Shown in pieces: positions 25,976 through 38,890 of a DNA stretch of 64,000 bases (position 1 is the stretch's first letter; the number at the start of each line of letters is the position of its first letter). The stretch is from the NCBI RefSeq assembly GCF_008831285.2, contig NC_045147.1, positions 4,876,334 to 4,940,333 on the forward strand, given 5' to 3'. A model generated the notes under the pieces. That model saw only the letters and a program-made list of their open reading frames with translations. It made no database searches and had not been told where the DNA came from. The stretch comes from Nymphaea colorata (Eukaryota; Streptophyta; Magnoliopsida; Nymphaeales; Nymphaeaceae). A program made the position numbers and the translations under genes.

Positions 25976-26857
25976 AGCCCTATACATGTACATATATATA
26001 CACACATATATATGTGCATTTATAGATATTCATATCCTCAATCTGTTATTTTAAACTTTTATTGTTAACAATGTCATCACAACCGCACTCTTATTTATAT
26101 GCACATCGAGGGCCGATTCCATCTTCAATGTCACAAGTTCATTCAACTAGATGTTGTGATTTCAAATGAAGAGTGAGATTGTATTTAGGTAAACCTATCC
26201 AACTTACTATACATGATATGATTGAGTCACCATAATATGAAGGTAGGTATCTACTTATTACTTCTACCTATCATGGTTGAATATGACCCACGTTGGGAGC
26301 TACCATTGAACTAGGAAGTCCTCTTATAGAGAACAGAAATTTATACTCTTTATTTCATCAATTGGATAGATACTTAATCTGGTTTCCCTCTCTATAACTT
26401 TGCTTTTAATCCAGTTATTACACTTAGCATCGATTGCTTGTGTGATTGATTAAACTATCTACAGAGGATAGCATTTTAATACACCCTCAAAAACTTATGG
26501 TATTAGCTCTATTATGTTGTTTCTACGACTGTTAGGTTGTTAAGAATTTATGCCATAAGGAAAACAACAATTGAAGCAATCATATAGGAGAAAGGGATGC
26601 AGTAACTGTAGCAATATAAGACAATTTATAGGAATTGGTCCAATCAGCCAGCATAGATATCATCATATTATAAAGCCATTTGTTCATGATGACAGTAGAA
26701 ACTTTAAGGACTTGGAAGGCAAGTTTATCAACCATAAGAGAGCAACCTTCTCACATGACATCACCAAATAATGGTTTCTAGATGTACATGTCCATTCCAC
26801 TCCAACCCCTTAATATTTATTGAATACATGTATATATATATACACCTATGTTTACAC

Positions 26858-26858
<1 letters not shown>

Positions 26859-26910
<52 letters not shown>
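26859..26910. repeat. (AT)n microsatellite
   Basis: About 26 AT dinucleotides, preceded by a shorter interrupted AT tract near 26830. Confidence 0.95.
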
Positions 26911-26912
<2 letters not shown>

Positions 26913-29199
26913 CTAGATTTCCCAGATCTCAAGGTTTGCAAATTTCACATGCTCCTCAGTCTTCTACTTCTTATTTTCTGATCAGTTTTTATCTTACTTT
27001 GCAATGATTTACGTTTCAGTAAAAGCTACAAGTCTTTCCATGAAACTCATGATCTAACTTAAAACAGATTTCTATTATGGTTTCTAGTTTCATTACTCTT
27101 CATAGCTTTAGAAGTAGAACTAAACTAACAGTTTTTGCTTCAAGTCTAAATGGCTCCTCTTCCAAATTCTTCTTTCTGTTTTTGATTTTTGAAGCTGTCC
27201 AATGTAAAATAGGGTTCATAAGGTGGACGTTATTATCTTGAGATCAGATTACTAAGGCCACTTGAGAATGAGTTCAACTTTATTACATCAGCATATTCAT
27301 AGAACCAATCACAGTTTTTACGTCTGAGTGTTGCGTTGTCAGAAACAAATCTGATCCTAAAACCAAATAGAGACTTTCCAATGAGTATTTGCATTGGAAC
27401 TCTCTTGCAGAGTCCCTTGTGCAGTTAGATCTGGTTCATGACCAGTACTTGCATGGTACCAAAGAATAATTCAGTGGCACAATATGATTTAGATTCTGCC
27501 ATATATAATCTAAATAGACAAACATGTTCCTTTCTTTAAAACTATGCATTCTATTTCAGATGAGAACTTTTATGTAACATCTATATCAACAGTACCGATC
27601 ACTAGAATTTCATGAAACCAAGGAAACTTAGGCTTTCAATGCGTCCTTGCTATACGCCATCAAAGCCAATTCGTATCAAGAGGTATAACTATACAAGGAA
27701 CCTACCATAATTGGGTTAATCTTCTCATAAATCATAGGTGGCAATCTGTGTTGGAAGATATATGTTCTAAATTCCAGCATGCAACACTTCATACATCGAT
27801 TTATACCTAAACACATAAATACTTATATTCACTAATATAGACATGCATATATGCATGTATATGTGATCATATAGATACACAAGTAACCAAGGTACACAGA
27901 CTACATGCTGCAACCATAGCTGAGTATTCTCATACCTATCAGGTCAGAAATGGCTTGAACTCCGATGGCTTGTTGTACCATCACTTCTAAGAGACCCTTT
28001 GTTCTCTACTACTGATTTGTGCTTGTTTTCTTTCCTTGCAGTATATACACGTGTAGACTTATTTACACATCTATATGCAACATATATATATGAGAGCAGA
28101 AACGAGGGCCTCTCTCATGGAGTGTAACACTTACCATTGTTATCTCAGATTAGAAGCAGCCTTGAGTTCCCATCAGCAGCCCTCTATGCTTCTTATTTCT
28201 CTCAAGCAGCCACTAACCTTGATCTCAACCAGAAAGAGAGCAGAAATGAGGGTCTATCTCTCTCTCTCTCTCTTCTCAAATTCTCTGTTGCTGGACCTTC
28301 CCCTCTATGACTGCAGCAAAAAGGAATGTTTGTTTGCTGCAAAAACAAGGTTAGATAGACTTCTTTAAGGCCCTCAAAACTGCATCCTCAAAACTGCCAT
28401 CCAAGTTTGCTGCCTCCCACAAGAAATATGACTCTTCAGTTTTTTTTTAAATCCATTTTTTTAATGCACCCATCAATGTATTTTGTCAACTCCTTTTTTC
28501 ATGACAAAGTTGTAGCCTCCTCTTTAATGCATTTAATTTACTATTCTATAACTACTTGATTATGCTTTAATGATAGGTTTAACTAGGTCCACTATTATAT
28601 TGGATATATTTATCTATATATATAAATATATGCATCCCTACAATCATATTCAAGTGCATACAATTAAAAATGGTAGACTTTACGGTAAAACGCTTCATAA
28701 ACCATTGTGTTTCAAGAGGGAGCTGCCTTCATGCTGCAACTTCTAGTCCAACCATTGATGATACAATGAATGCATGAAGAGAAAAATAAAGAAACTAGGA
28801 GATAAAAGAAAGTAAAACAAATAAAGCGTCTATAGAGAACATCGAAGAATCTAATACATGCATAGAATAAGAAGCATAAGAGACACAAAGAGAAGAGAGA
28901 TGACATAGGGGAGAGAGGGAGAGAGATGTAAGAGGGAGGAGGGAGTCCACCTTATGCATGGCTTCTTCTTCTTCTTATTCTTCATTCCTTCCTCCTACAA
29001 GGTGTGGGCTTGAATGGGCTTCCAAGGGCAGGTGCAGACTTCAAGGGAAATAGAGAAGGCTACTTGAGAAGGATTAGGAGGGACATGGATAGAAGGGGTG
29101 CAGACTTCAAGGGAATAGGGAAAAGCCTATCCTATTAGCCTTGGCCTTTTCTATTTATAGAGGATAGGAGAGTCCAAATGTGATGGACCTTTTAGGATT

Positions 29200-29340
29200 G
29201 TGACAAATATCAAAAATCTAAAAGAATAGGCTAAGACACTTGTCAAAAATATAAAAGAAGAGACCTAACACATGTTAAAATTATGAAAGAAGAGGAGTGA
29301 TATATGTCAAATTTCTAAAAAAAATGATGACACATGCTAT
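29200..29340. repeat. Minisatellite of about 35-bp units
   Basis: Four diverged units, each starting with a variant of 'tgtcaaaaat' followed by 'taaaagaagag', are visible at about 29200, 29239, 29271 and 29304. Confidence 0.7.
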
Positions 29341-32300
29341 AATCTGGTTGATTTGGATTTTGAATTTATAATTTAGGTCTACATCTTGATCTAAATTTAG
29401 ACAAGAAAACCAGACTAAGATCCAAACATGGAATTTGGGTTTGAAGATCCAAAAGATGACATGAAATGAAGAGATCTAAACATATATGAGCTCAGACCAT
29501 AGATTTACATATGAATTGTGGATTTAAAACTGAATTTGATCTAATTTGGATCTGTAATGAAGATGGCACTTGAACTAGGCTCAGCATGGATTAGGTCGGT
29601 TTAGATTCATTGTTGGACATTGGCTTTGGTCTCGGTTTAGGCCTGAGTTAAGTTAGAAAAGGGCATGATATGTTTAGTTGCTGCAGACTCAGTCTAAGCT
29701 TGACTGACTTCAACTTGGCTTGGATCTTGATTGGACATTGTTTTGGGCTGTCTAGGCCCTTGTGTGAGATAGGTTCAGTTCATTTAATGCAAGTCAAGTT
29801 CAAGCTTAGACTCAACTAAGTTCAAACATTGGTTCAAACTGAATAACGCACATATGGAAAATGGATGGATTTTCCACTAGCACCAAAATTGGGTTTTGCG
29901 AGCTTGCATGGACAGGTGACCACACAAGGATGTGGGCTAAGCTCAGTTCTATGCATGCTAAGTTTGGTGGTAAAATTTCACTGGTTGCTCTTGAAAAATT
30001 GAAATGTTCAAAATTGACCAAGTTGAAATTGACCCAGTAAATGGAAATATTGAGGATGAAATGAGAACAGTGGATTTTGGGTTCAATTGAGAAAGCTGAC
30101 TTCAATAATAGTTTATTTGAGTGAAATTGAACACACCTATGTCAAGAAACCAAAAACTAGATTCTTGGACTTTTTCAAATTGAGTGGTGAAATCACTAGT
30201 GACAACATTCGAAAAAGGACACTCCCGTTGTGATTGAAAAATCACAATTATGTTCAATTTGAAGTAGAATTCTATAAAATCAAAGCAATGATACTCTGAC
30301 GATGAATTGAAGAACATGTTTCCATATTGGTTTGAGTTGATTAGCTTGAATATGCCAGAAATGATGCCAGATGTGCAGAAATGATAGAAATGATTGGCTG
30401 TTTTGAAGACGATGACTCTAGACATGGTTCAAAATAGCAAAAATGAACCATATGGATTTATGTTGTTGTGCTCACTCTAGTGGTTTCCAAAGACTCATAA
30501 ACGTTAAAATTAAGTTGGATTAGGCTTGTGGTGGACAATTATTAGGGTTTCTATAGCTTTTCTAGAAAAGGGGGAAATGACAGAGTTCAAGGGTAAAATG
30601 GTAAAATAGACCTAGGGTTAACCTGGAGCACTGGGGTTCCTTCGGTTTTAGATGAAAGGATGAATGAAAAAGAGGAAGAATAAAAGGAGTATCTTATCAG
30701 TGCAATCATATTTGTTTTGGTAAATATGCACTTCAGGCACTTGAACCCGATGATGGATTGAGACACACATTGAATGTTTTGGTGCGAGCTAACATTGAGA
30801 ACCCCAATGAGTGAGGATGTTCCTCTCTATAAGGGAAAAATGGTTATTTTAGTTGGTTGAAATTTTGGAGTGTTTACAGGTACCCTCATATTCAAAGGAT
30901 ATTTAATAGCAAACCATTCAAATCCCTAAAGATGCAAAAAGTAAGCTAGTAGATAAGGATAAATAGAGAATTGTAGAACATTATCAACAATTTTCCAAAC
31001 CTATTTAGCATACCTATTGTCTCAGCTTGCTTTGTCCATCCTAGTTGCATTAGATAAGTAATGGAAATATCATCTCATTTCTTCTTTACAATGAAGAAGT
31101 TTCTCAATCTAATTTAATGCATTTGAGCAGGCCATTAAAGAAATAATTATCAAATTCACTCTTCTATATACCCAAAAACTCACACTTAGTAAATTCATAA
31201 CATACAAGCAGCTGCACGCCTCATAAAAACAATTATATGACATCAATCGTCCGATTATCACATACACCTACAAAATGGTGAATTTTAGAGAATCAATTAT
31301 TTTTGGCATAAGGTGTGCATACACATGCACACATGCACCAGGCACCTCTTGATAGTCCACATTGCTTTGAACAATGCACACACATTTTTCACAACATAAG
31401 TTGATATGGCCCTTTCCTTTCCATCAGTGATATCCTTTGCAAGGATTTTCAATATTCAATTCACAAATTCCATCTTGTATGTTATAAAAAAAAGTTGTGA
31501 TCATGCGAGGTCAAAAATTATAACATCTCCACATTGTAAACACCCCAAATTTCTCACAATTACCATTTTATCTCCTACAAGAAGGTTTTCAACCGAGCTT
31601 TTGAAAGTGATTTCAAATATAGAAGCCAGCCATAGAACATTGTTAAACGTACCTTATTTAGGCACCAGGTGCCTAGATCAAGATCACCTACAGGGCTATT
31701 ATTATGACAAATGAGCATTTTACCCCTAAATGTTAGAAAATTTTAGAAATAGTGGTAGTGATTTAAAACAAACTCAAATAAGGTAATTCTTAGCTTTACA
31801 AATTTCTAAGGATAACTAAAATAAGTTCACCATCCCTTTTGACCAGCTTAAGTTAGCTCAGCCAAGTTCAAGTTTGCTCACCAAAATCTATTAAGTTAGC
31901 TCGACCTTATATCCTTAAGTCCAACCATGTTCAGAATAGGTTTACCTTAATGGAAAGAAAATATTATTTCATTTTGAGTTACCATTTCAAATTTTAGTCA
32001 CAGATTGACTTACAGATTTTCATTAGTATTTACTTCTCCTATTTAATAGTGTTTAAGTTGAATTTGAACTCAACCCAATAGAGTGAGTTGAAATTGAGGT
32101 AGCGTCATGTTTGTCATATATAAGTCTGTTTCTCCTTAGTTCAGTTTGAGTTCATTTACCCTGTTTGAGTTTAGTTCAATTCTGAAGGTCCTAGAGCTCA
32201 TTCTCTTCTTATTTTTTAGGGGTTTGAGCAAAATTGAGATCAACCCAATGAAGTGAGCTAAAACCGAGCTATGATCATGTTTATCATTTATAAATCTATC

Positions 32301-34159
32301 TTTCCTTAGTTTGGTTCGAGTTCATTCTTTTTTATGTGAGTTCAATCCAATTTTAAGGTTCCGAAACTCATTCCAAGTACTTGCTGCACTTTATAATCAC
32401 TGTCGAGTTGATTTCAACCAAAAAATTTTTAGATCTTTCAGCAATTCCTTATCATCAAGTGGCTGATCAAAGACCTCCCAGCTCTACCAATGAAGTTTTT
32501 CAATGGTAACCTAGCTTTTCAAACTCTCCTCAATTTTACTTTATAAATTTCGCATTTTGAATTTTGAGATTTTAGAAAATTTATTTTTTTGAGCAATGCA
32601 AGAGGAAAAATTTCAATGAAATTTTGACATGTAGGCCCATAGGCAGGTCCTATCAAATCGACTAAACTAGTCCAAGGCTTTGGAATCACACACATGGGCA
32701 AGACAGTAATTTCTTTTTTATCATATTGTTCTTCACAAACATAGGGCATATGCCACATATACCTTAGTTCATGCTTTTTTTGATTCCTAGAGAGTTAGCG
32801 CAAGTCAAATCCACTATTTGTACATATTTAAGTCCAAAACCAACACTAGGAGTAAAACAATCATTTTCTTTTCAATCACATTTGTTCTGCATAAACTTAG
32901 GTTGCATTTTACATATAGCTAAGCTTGTCGCTTTCCTTAATTTATAGAGCTTCAAGTTGAACCAAATCTATCATTGGAGCTTGCATCAATCCAAGATTAC
33001 ACCTAGAGAGAAAACAATCATTTTCTTTTGATCTATATTTTCTACCTAAACCTAAGATTATATACCTAAGTTCATCAAGCATATGATTTTCAGACCTCTA
33101 GAGCTCCAGTTTGAAATCCTTTTCTCATTTCAAAGGCATAACAAATGATCGAGACGTGCAACCATGGTAAAATAGTTGTAATTTCCTTTTGAATATCTTA
33201 AGAACATCCAAGCGTAAAACAATCATTTTATCTTCAATAATGTCATTCTGCACCTAGATTTTATTTTATATATATCTAAGTTTATAACATTTGGAGCATC
33301 AATTATAATATCTTTGTCAACATTTTTAGATCGATGAACTATTGTCATCAAGAGCTCCTACTTAGAATTTTGACGCAAATCTCCTATTACATCCAAGATC
33401 TGTTTTCTAAAACTTTCTCTTGATTCAGACCTTGATCTGCATCTCAGAACCATATCCATGATCCATCTTTTAGAAATTTTTATGGATTTAGATCTTGAAC
33501 TGTACTCAAAACCATGTCCTAACCAATATTCATATGCATAAGTGTGCATATATGAGAAAATTGGGCTTGGTTTTGTTCAATATACCAAATGTTAGTCCAT
33601 GCAAATGAGCGCTCATATGTGTGGACTATTATGGTTTAGATGGAATTAAAACCAATGCTCGTATAGTTTCAGTACAAACAGTTTTTTGCTTCAATGTCTC
33701 ATATCATACAGGGATTTAATACCTTGACCTGTGGTTTCTTGAGAGGGGGATCTCTCCAAAGTTTAGTCATGTATCTAAAGGTTGATAGAAATCTCCCCTC
33801 TTTGGCCACTATAAATGCCCATTAGGGGATGGGGTTATCTAAATCACAAAAATTCCAACGCAAACTAGCACAAAACATAGGAATTCCAACACGTGTTTTT
33901 AAAAAAATATACATTTTTGGCCAAAAATTTTAATGTTCTTTTAGATTTGAGCCAAGGTCTTTGTTTAGTGCTCAATACATTCTAACAAAGTTCAAAAAGG
34001 CTCAGCCTCATTGAGCCAGGTGGTGCTCTACGGGGGGTGCATGTCTAGAGGTCATCATTTTATGTAATTTCTTTTCCATTGTTATTTCTTTTCTTATTTG
34101 CCATTTAATTAGTTTTTCAGGTTTCTTAGAAACATGTTGAATTTTTCTTTTTCTGCTTT

Positions 34160-34356
34160 TGCATGTTTATCTCTACTTTAGTTCTTAGATTTGTTTAAAG
34201 CATGTGTTAGTTTAGTTTAATTTCCTTTTGCATGCTTAGCTTAGTTTATTTCTACTTTAGTTTTTCAATTTGTTCAAAAGAGGCCTTCGTTTAGTTTAAT
34301 TTCTTTTGGCATGCTTATGATAGTTTATTTTAGTTTATCTTTAGATTAGATTTTGA
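34160..34356. repeat. Diverged tandem repeat, about 70-80-bp unit
   Basis: Three units begin GCATG(T/C)TTA at 34161, 34230 and 34309 and share 'agtttagtttaatttc' and 'tctactttagttttt'. There is no coding capacity. Confidence 0.75.
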
Positions 34357-36883
34357 ATTCTTCAAGATAGGGTAGGCATGGGGGTTAGGTAATGCCTCCT
34401 TCTCTCCTCTTCCCCTTGTTTAATTCTAACTTTAATTTAATTTTCAAAATTTGAAGTTTTATACAAGCATCAATCATATATTTCTCATTTTCAGTTAAAT
34501 CATATATTGTTTAGATTTAGGATCATGCATATTTCATTTTAAACTATGCACACGTGCATATCAATTAGGAATTAATGAAAATTAGGGTGGTAATGTTCTT
34601 TTGACTGTAGTTTGAGAACATAAAACCCTAATTCAACTTAAATTCTAATTGGGGATGCTTTTAAAACCATAAACCTAACATTGGCTCAGATAGTCAGGTT
34701 GACTTTATCCTGCTTAACCAAAAACCACAATTAGGATCTGAAAGCCCTATGATCCAAGTAAATCTAAATGCGAGTTCAAATTAGAACATTGTGGAATGGA
34801 TCTAGATATCAGACAAGTCAATGTTGGACTTTAAAATTTGAGATTGGACCTTATCAAAATTGGATTGGATCATGATTTGAAATACTGAATTTAGATAAAG
34901 GCCTATTTTGATTTGGATCTTGACAATGATATAAGATAGTAGAATTTTGATTTCAACACTAAAAGGTTTGAATTTGGATCATAGAACCTTAGATTTCAAA
35001 TCTACACCTTGAAGATTTGGATCTTAACCTTAGATTCCACAATCTCAAACTCTCCTCTATGAGAAATCTTGAAATTGAACCATGAAATTTGATCAAATGA
35101 ACTTTGGTTTTCCATTTACAAGCTAAGAATTTAGATCATGAGTTTGGTTTTTCCAATCATGGATTTTGGATCTAGATCTAGAGTTTCTCTCTCCTTGGAG
35201 CCATGTCCCATAAGCTTAGAAACTGGGTCTCAATCATGTTTGGCCTAAGCTTGCATGCATCATGCTCGTTTAGGACAACTTATGAAAGCATCTATGGTGA
35301 GATAGACATGAACCAAGCCTCATTTGAAATTTTCAGGTTCACAAGTCCTTTCTCTGATGATTCATTATATTTGAAAACATGCAGTTACGTTTGCTTTTAA
35401 TGTATTTAGGAAACGGACATCATTAATTACTCAGTCTTTGGAATTCAAAGTCTAGTTCTTGGTTTGATTACCTATGGTAAAGGCACTCCCATATCGACAA
35501 GTCAGATTACAATTCTCAGATTCTTATATGAAAGAGTGGAGGCAAGTACAAGTAATATATTTTCTCATCTACAAACCGTCTGCATGTAGGATTGAAAAAG
35601 TTTGCATGTAAGCACATGTGCACCACTTTTTTTAATTCCTGGCATGTTCAGACACGAAGCATTCAGCTGGTGACTCTAGAGAAGGAGAAAAAAAGGAACA
35701 TCAACGACAATAACAAAGATAAAACATTCCAACCAAGCATTTTGCAACAAATCATTTTGCGAAAAAAGTAACAACTAGTCAAACTTTTGAAAAATATAAA
35801 ACAATATAAAACAAACATAATTTGGGAATTCTACCTAGATTGATTCATCAGTCTCGCTGGACAATAGATGTGGGTTGCCATACTTTATATTCAAGCACTA
35901 TAAAAAGCCACAATGAATTTCGACACTATTAAAATTTTCGTGCAGGAAATGAAGTTCAACAAGAGGGTAGATTTCAGTTAGCTTATTCATTTTTCAATCC
36001 AGATGACTCATAGATTCCTAATTCTTCACCACATTACCGTAGCTTTATAATCCTGTGAGTTTATTCACTGTTCAAGATAAAAAATGAAGAAGCATTAGTT
36101 AATCCTATTAGGAAAAATTGAAGCGAATTCAATACTTGGGTCCGGTCACCACTTAATTTATGTCTTGTGGTTTGAGTGCCAAAACATAATCCTATTATAA
36201 AGCAATTGACAGTTACACTATGCTGGTTTTAGATGAAGTGGGGGACAGAGCTTGAGCACTAGAAACGGGGAAAGTTTGAGTGTAGCAAAAAGCGCAGAGT
36301 CCCATACAAAAAGGAAATGCAAAGCTGGAAAGAAGAAAGCATGAGAGTGGGGGCAAATAGATGATCAAAAAGCAGAGGAGGAAGCTTCTGAAGAATGAAT
36401 AACCATATGATATCATGAAGATGAAAACCCTTATTAACCAAAAAAGATGAAGAGGAAAGCAGATCGATGAAAACAAAAACGCTAACGCAATAGGGAAAAA
36501 AAAACTGGGCGAAAGAGAGAGAGAGAGAGCACTTGAGAAGAGGGATTTTGTCGTACTTAGCTGCTTGAGCCGGTGAGAGAGAACATAGGAACTTGACTTG
36601 CTGTTTCAGCAAATAGTCTACCCAGGAAGGAAGAACTAGAGAGAGAGAGAGAGAAATGCAGCTAGGAAGTTCAAAGTGATACGGTCTGAAAATTCCCTAA
36701 CAAGCATATTTTTAATTCTTGGATACTGTATCCATCAGGGTGGACGACCATTCAGAATTGAGGTTTCTAGATCCTGTTAAAAAATCTGTCCTATACTTGC
36801 CAGAAACAGGATGTATTCTAAAAATTTGAATTCTTATTCAAGGTGAATAATGGATTTCCTAGGCAACAAATACACGCCCTTTT

Positions 36884-37603
36884 TCAGACCAGAATTCGGC
36901 TGGGCATTTGTCCCCTATTTTCCGGTGCACCATGTAGCTGGTTTCCTCCCATCCCCAACAAATCCCTCTCCATGCCAAGGAATTTTTTGTCTTCACCTTG
37001 TAGGTCAATAGACTGCACTTTCTTATTAGGTATAATGAATTTCACCCATAAAGGCCGAGGGAGTCTAGAATTGAAAGCTGAAAATATATGTACGGCCTCA
37101 CTATAGGTTTGCAGATGGGTTGAGCCAGCCCCCCTTGTAACAACCAAGTGCATCTTTCTGTTGTGGTTTATCTCACCTCAAATAAGGCTGCCGCCAATAG
37201 ATCCCAAGCTTCAAACGACTTAGTAGGCTGTGCCTTGAAAGAGAACACGTTTCACTTCACCAAACAAATTCTACCTACTGCAGAAACCAATCTTTGCTTC
37301 CATGCAGCTAGTCATATACCTACTTTTATAAGTCTTTCTTGAGTTTACCCACAAATAGTGGCAATCCTGAATGGATCGAAGGTGGGTTTCCTTTCGTCTA
37401 GCCGAGACATTGCACCAGCCCGTCATATCAGGCTTTGTCACACGGAAAGATATAGTAGACGATTTATGAGGTTGAGCCATAATCCTGCCTCCAGTCATGT
37501 TCTTTTGAAACCTCTTTATACATTGTACTGACCCTCTCTTTGCTTTGCATATCATATCATCTGCATTATAGTATATTCCTGGATTAAGGCCTATTGGCAC
37601 CAA
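36884..37603 (-). other. Unrecognised coding-like segment, two overlapping frames
   Basis: Two - strand frames (37603-37271 and 37153-36884) look more protein-like than most frames in the area. They have balanced amino acid use, and the second contains RLPRPLWVKFIIPNKK followed by an acidic/basic helix-like stretch. The first is rich in Lys/Arg/Cys. I cannot assign either to a family. They may be separate exons or a frameshifted relic of one gene. A better GC content than the flanks supports a genic origin, nothing more. Confidence 0.25.
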
Positions 37604-37964
37604 TTGTATTGGGCTATCTTATTCTTTCTTTCACCCATTGAAGTCTGCTACAGAGAATTCCACTACCAAGCCTCTTGGACATGGAAAGTTTGATGTTGGT
37701 GTGGGAGGACATATGCCATTGGACTTGGGTGATGGAGAAAAATAATGTTTTGGAGTGAACATTGGGGATGGAGACTATTGTCCCACTCTTGGACTTGGTT
37801 GTTAAATACTTGCATCATAATGTAAGTACTTTGTTACTATAAAGAAGATATGATAGCCACTTTAAATTTGAATTGGCTTCAGCACATATTTCATGTATGT
37901 CGACTTTAAGGAGACCTAAAAATGTGCTAAAGTGGGATGGTATGGATATAAGAAAGATTAATTG
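37604..37964. other. Intergenic segment before the LTR element
   Basis: I found no motif. An AATAA/TG junction at 37741-37747 matches the 5 bp after the element's right end (AATAA at 42813-42817) and is an alternative left boundary for the next element. Confidence 0.35.
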
Positions 37965-38090
37965 TATGGGCATATAATCACCCCAAATTTTTCTAAAAGA
38001 CTACGCACTTTTATCAAAACACAAAACGCTATTTTTGGATCCAAATTAGATCCAAAACCCAAGTTCAAATCCAAATCAAGCATTTGAGAC

Positions 38091-38288
38091 TCATTTACCC
38101 TTCCTTTTAACAAAAAGACCTCATTTTAGAGGGTAATTTTGGTCTTTTTGGTAAACAAGACCCATTTGCCCCTCCTTTTTGACGAAAACCTCCTTTTAGA
38201 GGGTAATTTTGGTTTTTTTGGTAAACAAGACCCATTTGCCATCGTTTTTGACAAAGAACCTCCTTTTAGAGGGTGATTTTGGTCTTTT
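38091..38288 (+). repeat. Three-unit 70-bp tandem repeat in LTR U3
   Basis: Units at about 38091-38160, 38161-38230 and 38231-38288 share 'ttttagagggtaattttggt' and end 'ggtaaacaaga'. They lie just upstream of the TATA box, where enhancer-like repeats are common in LTR promoters. An enhancer role is inferred. Confidence 0.85.
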
Positions 38289-38330
38289 ACAAAAAAAATT
38301 CAAATTTTGGGTTTTGGCTCCAAAATCCTC

Positions 38331-38338
38331 TATAAATA
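38331..38338 (+). promoter_or_regulatory. TATA box of the LTR
   Basis: TATAAATA lies about 40 bp downstream of the tandem repeat and is followed by a CT-rich leader starting about 75 bp downstream. It probably directs the element's transcript. Confidence 0.6.
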
Positions 38339-38644
38339 CCTTCCACTTCCCCCCTCTTGGGCAAGAGTGGCCCTTGGAAGAAATCCTAGAGTATTTTCAC
38401 ATAAAGACTTAGAGTTTCTCTTGAGCTCTCTCTCTCTCTCCCTCTTCCTCTTTCCATTTCTCTCCAACTTGGAGCAAGCTACAACCTTTTTGGAGGCATT
38501 ATCTTAGAGCTTCACTCAAGAGGATCTTCAAGTGAAAGTGTTCATCTTCCTTAAGTCATTTTCTCATTTAGAGGTATGTAATCATCATCCATCTCATTTC
38601 TCTCATATTTTCTTTCATCTCTTCTTCCTCTCCTCATGGTCTAT

Positions 38645-38890
38645 CTCTATTTTAGAGCCAAGACGCAATGCTCAAGTGCACCGAGAGCATGAGAAGATGA
38701 GATGATCTTTCATTTTCATGCTTCAGTTATATTATCTCATTTCTTAAATATATTATTGTTGTTCTTTTGCTTCCTTTATTTTCCTCTCTTTGTCATTTCC
38801 CCATGGCCGTAAGAGATAACTCTCAACTCTATTTTAGAGCCAAGAAGCTATGCTCAAGTGCACCGGAAACATGAAAAGATGAGATTCCAT
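38645..38890 (+). repeat. Diverged duplication in the LTR, 182-bp period
   Basis: The block 'ctctattttagagccaaga' through 'aagatgagat' occurs at 38645-38703 and again at 38827-38885. The sequence following each copy is also similar ('tctttc..tcttaaatat'). Confidence 0.8.

Larger units (their letters stand above)
25976..36883. other. AT-rich intergenic DNA with minisatellites
   Basis: About 11 kb without a recognisable protein. It contains an AT microsatellite (26859-26910), a CT tract near 28250-28272, a minisatellite (29200-29340), a diverged tandem triplication (34160-34356) and GA tracts near 36515-36530 and 36640-36654. Blocks at 29350-29800 and 34700-35200 are rich in words such as 'gatttgga', 'atctagat' and 'aacttgg', similar in style to 21900-22520, probably remains of one old repeat family. 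Open frames here carry no family motif. Confidence 0.5.

Noticed and set aside
36213-36612. Two hydrophobic - strand frames that look like membrane proteins
   Set aside because: They are Phe/Leu/Ser-rich translations of purine-rich DNA (GAGAGA, GAAGAA), and no family was recognised.
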